Origin: Moniliella sp. 'wahieum'
Lineage: Eukaryota > Basidiomycota > Moniliellomycetes > Moniliellales > Moniliellaceae
Length of the DNA: 64,000 nt
NCBI GenBank assembly: GCA_003971905.1
Contig: RSEE01000004.1
Span: 1,116,001-1,180,000 of the forward strand
Direction: 5' to 3'
Below the pieces are notes generated by a model, which was not told the origin of the DNA, did no database searches, and saw only the letters and a program-made list of their open reading frames with translations. The position numbers and the translations under genes were made by a program. Of this stretch, positions 56,720 through 64,000 are shown piece by piece. Each line of letters starts with the position of its first letter. The first letter of the stretch is position 1.

Positions 56720-58673
56720 TGCTCAAAACCCCCGCGCCGCGCGTCTGCCCGCCTCGCTGCCGCCCCCTCGCCGCCCGCGCGCCGGCCCTCGCGCCCCGAG
56801 GACGAGGAGTGTGCGGCTGGAAGACGTGCTGCCCAGGCGCACCCGCCCACCGCCTCCTCTGCTCGCCGCCCTCCTGGCCTCGCCTCTAGTCGCCCTCCGT
56901 CGGCGCGGGGCCGGCCCACGTGCCCTCACCACCCCCTCCCCCGCTCCCACCCACCTTGCGGCGTCGTCTAGGCAGCCGTCCCAGGCGAAGCGGAAACGCG
57001 CCCGCCTTTCCCCCCCGGAGGAGGCCACAGCTAGAAAGGCGCCGAAAGCCGCGCGCAGGTCTCATGTTGTCGGCGGCTTCCGTTTTCCGAAGATGAGGAG
57101 GAGCCAGAACGCGTACCGTTGACGCCGCCAAGGCATGCTCGTGCGCAAAGTCGCTTTGAGCCCTTCCCGCCGATCTCGTAGGGGAAACACCGATTGCACG
57201 CCGGAATCAGGCCGCTCGGAGGGGCGATGTGTCCCTTGGGCTTGGCCTTCCGTCGAGTGGGGCCAAGGGGCGAAGGAATCGCAGCTCCCTCAGTGGCAAG
57301 GCGTCCCGTCGTGTTTCCTCCCTGCGCAACGGTAGCATCGCCTTTCCTCACCCTAGTGTACCCGACGAGCACTGCATCGCCATTGTGCCGACACGCTGGA
57401 CCCGTCGGACGCTTTACGTATCTTTTGGCCTGGTGCGCCGAACGCGCCCGGCCACCCGAATCCCGAGCAAGTACCGAACAAGATCGCCGCCTGCAGCAGA
57501 CCATTGCCCAGACCTTGGCCGACCTAGACTCGCATGAGCTCACGCTCAGTTGGCTCTCTCGCCTGGCCGCCGCGAAGAGTTGGCTAAGCGGAGAGGAAAC
57601 CAAGGTACGAACGGACCCCGCTTAGCTGCCCATCCGCGGAATGTGGCCAATGCCCAGCGAGCCGTCGAGCTACAAGCAGCAGAGGCGCGCATTGCGGATG
57701 AGGTGCAAGGGTGGCAAGATGCCAGTCAGCGGGTGGACGCGTGCCAACGCCGGACTGGGTTGCTGGCCGAGGCGCTTGCGCGCGTTTGGCCTGGTGAGCG
57801 AGGGCCCGAGTGGGACGTGGATGCTGAATCGGAAGAGGAGGACACTACGACGGCCGAGACGTGGGCAACGCTAGAAGCCTTTGCCAACCACCGGACACGA
57901 GAGGATGAGGATTTACCAGAGATGGCGCATCCCCCTGGACGTGACCCAACTCCTCCTGTCGACCTGGGGAGGAGGATGCAGCTCTCCGCGCTGCCGCAAG
58001 CCGAGCCTAGCTTGGTCTCAGCGGGACTCGGTCCAACTTCCTCTGCCTTGGCGCGCTTTGGCCTCGGAGGCAGCGACGGAACTAGAAAGCCTCCCGCCTT
58101 GGTCACAGCAGGAAAAGAGGGATAGATGCAAAAATGGGCCGCCAAGTCCTCAAGTCCTGGCCAATCCCGAAGAGGCCTGGAACTGGTTCCTGTCTGAGCA
58201 AGGGACTGTCCGTGATCCGCGTTGGGGCGACGTGGAAAGTCAGGTATGTTGATTGAAGACTGTGCGGGTTTGGCATGGTGTGCTAACATTTCTTGCATTG
58301 ACAGATTGACTTTTTGCGCCAAGAAGCACACAAGCTCTCTTCGCTCGTCCATTGTTGTGCAGCAATATACACAAGCTTCTTCTTCGCGCGCTACAGCAGT
58401 TTGCGGAATCCTCTCGATGCCCCCGGTACCCATCGACCATTGGGAGCAGGTGCTCTTTCAATGGATGAAGCCGCTTCCTCAACCACAGCAGAAGCGACAA
58501 GCGCAACGGCGTCATTGCTGGCAGCCATCACTACCTCCCTTCCATCCCTCGGGCGGGGCAACCTCGACGGACCAAGACGAGACAGATCCTGGGGATTTGC
58601 TCCGTGCCCTGGCACGTACGGACGAACCCACCGAGCTCGCAGTCCCTCTCCACCGCCCAAGACACGCCCATAA
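56720..58673 (+). CDS. DSN1: Kinetochore protein Dsn1/Mis13 (MIS12 complex)
   Basis: Subunit of the MIS12/Mtw1 complex that links the inner kinetochore to Ndc80. The N-terminus is long, basic and low in complexity; KRKRARLSPPEEATARKAPK is a likely nuclear signal. The conserved basic patch RRNRSSLSGKASRRVSSLRN (around 57270-57335) matches the Aurora B-regulated RRxSS motif of Dsn1. It is followed by FPHPSVPDEHLYRHCADTL, LRILLAWCAERA and RRLQQTIAQTLADLDSHE, the MIS13 core. Next come helices (AVELQAAEARIADEVQGWQ), an acidic stretch (DAESEEEDTTT), WNWFLSEQGTVRDPRW and a 61-nt intron (58244-58304, GTATGT...TGCTAAC...CAG). Then IDFLRQEAHKLSSLVHCC and DPGDLLRALARTDEPTE, a typical Dsn1 C-terminus. 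The start is uncertain. Several frame changes occur. Family call is good. Confidence 0.75.
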
Positions 58674-59351
58674 TAAGCGGGTGTGTGAGCAACTTGCCCT
58701 GCTCCTCTTCCCCACCCCTTTTATTTTTTCATGTAACTCTACCACCCATCTCTCCCTGAACGGCCTCCCTGCATTTCTCGGAGGTGTTCATGCATGTACA
58801 TGATATACTGTTGCTCTGATCTTTGAACTACCCACTCTCCTTCACCGGGTTTTGTTGAAGTCGTGGCTGCGAGATAAAAGTGATGCGTGATGTTGCAGCG
58901 ATGTCCAGGAACCGTAACCCTCCCTCGTGCAGCCGGCTTCCACGGATGTATATCTCCGCGGGTGTGGATGCCACGGGTGCATGGAAGGGGAAGCTCGCGA
59001 ACCGCAGAGCAGCGACCCTCCTTCGCCGGGATGGGGGCCTCAAGGTGCGGGTGCCCAGGTAATGTGGCTGGTGCAAGGGTGAGGGGGGTGTTGCATGTGC
59101 ACGCCTTTGGATGGGCTCGGCAACAGACGCTGCGAGGCACTGGCGGCGCATGGTGGCATGGTGGAATCGGTGCAACGGCCCTGGCCCCCGTTGCGTCGAG
59201 CCTGACTGGCTCATTTCAAATTTCCAACTTGCAGCGGACTTGAAAAAAAAAAGCACAACCCACACGGCGCCTTCGATGCGCCTCAAGACCTCAAGACGCC
59301 CCCGTAGGCCCGCTGCCTGCCTACCACCCCTTCGTCCACTTGGCCCGCGAG
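58674..59351. other. Intergenic DNA between Dsn1 and Ipi1
   Basis: No gene recognised. A long minus-strand frame crosses this stretch and the next gene but shows no domain; it is an antisense shadow. A leader exon of Ipi1 could lie near its right end. Confidence 0.35.
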
Positions 59352-61805
59352 ATGGCCAAGAAGAAACAGTCGCTGGACTTTCAGCGCAACAAGGCCCGCC
59401 TTGGTCGCAAGCAGGTTGCCACCAATGCGACCGACACCTCCTCAAGGCCAAGACTGTTGCTCTCCCCACCAGAGCATCCTGGTCGAGCGCAGTGGCGCCT
59501 GCGCACAGCCCGGGGCCAAACCTTGGCCGACCTGCGTTTGGCCACAACCATCCGAATGCCGGCACGCGCAAGGATGCTTTCCAGAGCATGCTCACTTTCC
59601 TGAAAAGCCACGAACAGTTTGGTGTCGCCGCCTCTCCCGCCGTGCTCGCCACCATCCTCCCTGTGGCGGCCAACCACTTGGCCGACAGGGATGGGGGTGT
59701 GCGTCTCGCGATTCGCATGCTGCTCTCTTGGCTCCTGCCTCGTGCCTTGCAGGTAGGTAGGGCATTGGCTCCGTTGATGGAGACACTTCTCTTCTTCCTT
59801 CCTGGGGCACTTTCGTTTGACATGGCAATCAAGGCTGATTCGGTACGGACGATGGACGTGATCTTGGCCATCTGCCAGCCCCGACTCGGACTTCGTTGGC
59901 CGCTGGGTGGCAGAGGATGCGGCTTGCGCCACCTGCATCGGTGGGAGACGATGCTGGACACGCTGGGACACTCCTCGTTGGCCTGCTCAATATGCTGGGG
60001 TGACGCTTCCCACCACTACCCGAGCCCACACCTCCAAAGCAGGACCGGTCGGGGCAGCGGGGACAATTGAGGCCCCGCTGGCCACCCGGGTTGCCGTGCT
60101 GACTGCTTTGAGGAGATTGTTGGACACGGTTTATCCTGGCAGCGACCCACCCTCGTGTTTTCCGGTGCCGAAGCCGAGTTGGCCAACGTTGGCACTAGTG
60201 TGAACAACGTAGGCACCTGTCCTACTTGGTTCTTTGCTAGCGACTTTGATTGCCCTCAGATTGGGAGTCTTTCAGTCGGATGCTGGCGCCGCTCCGCCCA
60301 GGATCTCGCGCCCCAACCCTACCGATTCCGCGAAGTAATGAGAAGGAGGTACCTCCCTTGCCCGACGCAGAACTCATGGATCTCAGCTCGACACTGGGCA
60401 GTACACTTGGCGTTGACCAACTTTCGGCAATGGTTCAGGCCATTGCTAAAGGCGCACCGACGTGGACTCGGAGCAAAGGAACAAGGGGGACATCCCACAA
60501 GATTTGTTCATCCTTTTGGCGCCCACACTCACGGCACTCTATGTGGAAGTGGCTGTGGAAGCGGTGGAGACGCTGCGGTCCATCGCCCTGCTTCCTGCGG
60601 GCGCTGCAGCGGGGAAGGCGGCCCGGACGGGTCAGAAGATGGTGGGTTGGATGCACATCTCGACCCTGCTGTGCAAGCTATATTTGGAATCACCTTGTTA
60701 ACGCGCCACCTGTTCCGCTCCATGAGCTTGACGACCAATGCACAAGTTCAGGGGGAGGTGCAGACTGCTCTGATCAGTCTGCTTTCTCACATGGGGAAGC
60801 ACTTCCCGCTTTCTATTCCCGCCTTACCTTCCCATGTACCCGGATCCCAGGATGGGGGCAGGCCTATCGGAGGAACGAGGCGGCTTTGCGAGCGATCAAC
60901 TTGGCCTATGCGGAGCTCTGTGCCCGGGCGGCGCATGCACAGCGTAAGACTGATGATGATTGGGCCCAAGTTAACGCCAAGGAGGCCTAACACCCGTCGG
61001 CGCCCTATGGCTGACACCCCTGCCGGTACCTCTGAACCAAACGACGCAAGGTTGCTTTGGAGGGACGAGGCTACGATTCGGCGCTTCGGAACCGTCCATG
61101 CTCACTGTCCAGCTGCGGCATGTGAGCAGTTATTTGCTCGACGTTCTGCGCCAAGGAGAGAATGACGGAGCTTTGACACTGGAGAAGAACACGGACGATG
61201 CCAAGGTTGACTTGGACGCGGTAGAGAGCATCTTGCCCACCGTGTGGCTTCTTCTTAACCTACCTCACACGGACGATGGCAAGAAGACGGAGGAGCTGCT
61301 GCCGTCGCAGCTGCTAGATGCGTTGGTGGACCGATTCCGTGCGCTCCCAGCCGCTGCACCAAGCAAGGCCCCTCTTTTTGCCTTTTTCGCGCGCGTGGCT
61401 ATGGTGGAACGGTTCCCTTCGTACAAGGGTGCGTTCCGTACAACGCAAGTGGTCACCGATACGGGAGACAGTCCTCTGGGCCGCTTCCTGAGAGAAGTAC
61501 CGCGCTACCTATGGGAATTGACCATCAGTTCCGGCGGGGCAGAAGCTCGCAAAGCGCGGTCTCAACCTGTACGAGACTTTTTGCGGATGGTCATCCTCGA
61601 TCAAGGACATGATGCTTTCTTCGGTGACGATCTCCTCGCACTCCAAGATATGCTTGTCCCTTTCTTCACCACGCACAACGGCAAGAGCATGGCGCAACGG
61701 ATCGAATTGGAACCCGTTGTGGCTGCATTTGGGCCCGGCGCGTTGACTCCACGTTTGTCGGCAGCGGTGGACGCTACTGCTGCTGCCTCCACCCAATCCT
61801 CATGA
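59352..61805 (+). CDS. IPI1: Pre-rRNA-processing protein Ipi1 (Rix1 complex, TEX10-like)
   Basis: Nuclear factor of the Rix1-Ipi1-Ipi3 complex that acts in ITS2 processing and late 60S maturation. The ATG at 59352 starts MAKKKQSLDFQRNKARLGRK, QVATNATDTSFKAKTVALP: the Lys-rich 'KxGK...NATxTSF' N-terminus is diagnostic. Helical repeat (HEAT-like) sequence follows: GTRKDAFQSMLTFLKSHEQF, ILPVAANHLADRDGGVRLAI, and HFDMAIKADSVRTMDVIL, which matches the conserved 'THI..DI..DSL..L..LL' block of Ipi1/TEX10. The rest (about 500 residues) is helical and diverged; its last open part (61098-61805) ends DATAAASTQSS. The gene is longer than yeast Ipi1 (334 residues), as in other filamentous or basidiomycete fungi and animal TEX10. 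Many frame changes and possibly introns. It is convergent with chitin synthase, 67 bp apart. Confidence 0.75.
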
Positions 61806-61872
61806 TGCATGTAATTCTATCCTTGCACATCTACTAGTCACCACAACCCGCAATACCGCTATCAGAATAGAC

Positions 61873-64000
61873 TCAACATGGGAGGCGGCAACGTCGGAAC
61901 AGCAACACATGATAATACAGCATTCGAGCGGAGAGAACAGGAGCGAAAACAAAGATTAGGCGCTGGAGCGGAAAACGTAGTAGCATGAGGGCGAAACAAT
62001 CCTTACCCGCCCAACAGGGGATGGTCATGTAGATGGTGCTGCAGACAAAGCGAATGGTCGAAGCAATGGCGACCCAGACTAAAATGACAAGCATGTACAC
62101 CTTCTGAAGCGAGGCGGTACTCGAGTCGAACGCGCTGCCGCGCTTTCCTCCCGATAGGATCACAGCCATAAGCAAAGATTGGACAGACCCAAGCCAAACG
62201 ACGTTGGTGCGGACGTTGCGATAGTAATCCATCTGCTTCAACTGCTGTTCCTCGACCGAAGGGGGACCCTGGACAATGACCGGACGATCCTTGAGGTTGA
62301 TCAGGGCATCGTGGTAGGCGGCATCAATGTCGGCTTGCCCGTTGGGCAACACCAGTTCCACCACTCCTTTTCTCCCTTCTTGCCACAACGGCCCGGCCCA
62401 AGTCGTTGGAGACGGAATGGTCGCCCTTGGTCCCCCACGAAAAGTCGTGCAAATTGCAAAACGCATACACGTTGAGAATGTTGGCCATGTCGGACTCAGG
62501 AGCATGTACTGCAACATGCTGGTGAACAGGTAGGACGGGTCGAGCGCAATCAAAGAGGCAGCGACATAGACGCCATACGTGGAGAGTACAGAGTAATCAT
62601 CTCAGCGTAAATGCCGGTATGTTCGCCCCCGAGTACACGGACAAAGCAGATCACAGCCGCAATGAGCATGTACACCATCAGTACGGCAAAAATCGCTGCG
62701 ACCGTGTAGTACTTCCATTTCGAGCCTTGGGGCCGGTTTCCAAGAGCAAAGATGAAGCAACTAACCAGTGACCCAATGTAGACATACTGGGTGATGGTGT
62801 GAGCACGTTGATATGAGGAAGATGAAACTGGGGGCCTCAAGACCTTGGGTGAGGATCACAAAAAAGATGAACATGTTGCCTACTGTGAACCAGGAAAAGA
62901 CAAGATTTAAGAGGTTGTAAAGGGCTTGGATGCCCAGCATGGCTTTGCGCATGGGTGTGTGCCCGCTCGCACCTAGTTGACGTGTATGAACCAGGGCGTA
63001 TAAGCCAGCAAAGAAAGATCCGTTGAGCCAACGCCTCCGCTGACTGATCAGCTCCGCCAGGTCTGTGGGCACGTCCGTCACCGCTCGAGCCGACTTGACG
63101 TATTTGAGAACCCACCCCGCGTTCCGCTTGGCTGCCAACTCAAAGCACAAGATACGATCCTCGGCCATGTACATGTTGGAGGTGAACACGTCGGCTTCAG
63201 CGCCCAAGAGCGTCTCGCCTTTAAAGTACGAGGCCAATGGTCCCTTGCCGTCCTCATCGTTTGGAGGGCAATGTACCCGGTAGGCTGAAAATGCACCAGG
63301 TAAGACGGAAATGAAGCCAAAGACAGACTCGGTAGTTTTGTCCAAGATGTTGGAAATCTTGTACTCAAAATTTTGTGCTGCCACGAGCGGGTTAAGCAGG
63401 GCAGGTCCAATCCCCCACTTGCCCCTGGTATCAGCGCAAATCTCCCGCAGGCACCAGCCACATTTGAGTTGATATCGAAGGACTTCCACAAATGGTACAA
63501 TGACTTGGGCTCCGGTCGAGTTCCCACGTCCAGAAGCAGGCAAACGTTGGGCTCAAGCACACGAGAGAAGGGTTGAAAAACCAACGGTGAGAGTTAATCT
63601 TCTTCTGGTTATGCTCCTTGAGACAAAAGATGATTTGACAGGGAACCAGTCCTTTTCGGCACCCTTGAAGCGCATGTTGGGATCCAAACTGAGTTGCGCA
63701 GTGTACTCATAGACGTGTGCCTTTACGACTTGGTCATTGACCGTGTTTTTGCCACCCCGTCTTGGTACACACCCAGGGCAGCCAGACAGTCGAGCACTCG
63801 GGGATGAATCTTCTTGCGCCCATCCGAAACAATTGCGACTACGACCTTTTGCCAACCATGCTGGCCCCAAGTCTTGCTGCGTGTGCGCGAACAAAGATGA
63901 GCAATGTTCTTCATCACACCGTGCATGGTCCGGGTAAAAACTGATGAGGAGGAATGGTCAGATATCCCGTCAGGCGGATGGTCGAGAAAAACACTTACGC
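61873..64000 (-). CDS. Chitin synthase, division I (class I/II-like), 5' part outside the window
   Basis: Plasma-membrane processive enzyme making chitin from UDP-GlcNAc. At the right edge [20 protein letters not shown] and [19 protein letters not shown] are followed by [40 protein letters not shown] and [16 protein letters not shown]. Then [40 protein letters not shown] and [13 protein letters not shown] in [12 protein letters not shown] and the product-binding QRRRW in [20 protein letters not shown] (near 63020-63050) follow, then membrane segments and [21 protein letters not shown] and KINSHRWFF point to class I/II. An intron (63941-63998, GTAAGT donor) begins two bases from the edge. A GTAAGG after IYMTIP near 62005 may be a last donor, so the stop is uncertain. 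Several frame changes. Confidence 0.92.

Noticed and set aside
58828-59961. 377-codon minus-strand open frame
   Set aside because: It lies antisense to the start of Ipi1 and the intergenic DNA before it. No domain; low-complexity Arg/Pro/Ala content is typical of a GC-rich shadow frame.
1-64000. CRISPR arrays, prophage, operons, riboswitches, rRNA
   Set aside because: Eukaryotic nuclear DNA with introns and Pol III tRNA genes. The short repeats have no unique spacers of constant length, and nothing matched a bacterial element.

Overview
The window is nuclear DNA of a fungus, most likely a basidiomycete. The evidence is a division-I chitin synthase, an Och1-type mannosyltransferase, the kinetochore protein Dsn1, an ORM sphingolipid regulator, a fungal-type thioredoxin reductase, intron-containing tRNAs, and many short introns (52-88 nt) with CTAAC/CTGAC-like branch points. 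I cannot name the genus from sequence alone. There is no bacterial, organellar or rRNA sequence.

Layout, left to right: an unrecognised protein ending in a PPPY motif (1.6-2.4 kb, +); thioredoxin reductase (3.2-4.5, -); a decayed Gag-like coding stretch (5.2-6.5, +) followed by one copy of a dispersed repeat; an HMG-box transcription factor (9.3-10.9, -); a solute:sodium symporter (13.7-16.5, +); eIF4A (17.5-18.7, +); tRNA-Val(CAC); a secreted alpha/beta hydrolase (19.8-21.0, -); a cytochrome P450 (24.5-26.4, +); tRNA-Arg(TCG) (-); an ORM protein (27.2-28.1, -); divergent ribosomal protein genes eL32 (-) and uL13 (+) at 29.3-30.8; a zinc alcohol dehydrogenase (33.9-35.1, +); a RING + CCCH makorin-like protein (36.3-38.1, +); NADPH-cytochrome P450 reductase (39.5-41.8, +); sulfide:quinone oxidoreductase (42.4-43.9, +); an EF-hand-like protein (44.4-45.4, +); an uncertain proline-rich gene (46.1-47.1, -); a 7-kb gene-poor stretch rich in repeats; an Och1-type glycosyltransferase (54.1-56.4, +); Dsn1 (56.7-58.7, +); Ipi1 (59.4-61.8, +); and a chitin synthase running off the right edge (61.9-64.0, -). 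Most are housekeeping genes, each with its own promoter. Functional links are loose: the P450 and its reductase; chitin synthase and Och1 in cell-wall building; eIF4A, eL32, uL13 and Ipi1 in translation and ribosome assembly.

Two things cut across the window. First, intergenic DNA is dotted with heptanucleotide arrays that follow one rule: TGA followed by a tetramer that is usually its own reverse complement (TGAAGCT, TGATCGA, TGATGCA, TGACATG, TGACGCG, TGACCGG, TGAACGT, TGAGATC). At 13.0-13.1 kb the tetramer changes from unit to unit while the 7-bp register is largely kept. This is the most unusual signal here. Second, almost every conserved gene is interrupted by single missing bases, typically in short G or C runs, while the protein continues perfectly in the next frame. 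That pattern fits base-calling errors better than gene decay, so I treat those genes as real and give whole-gene spans.
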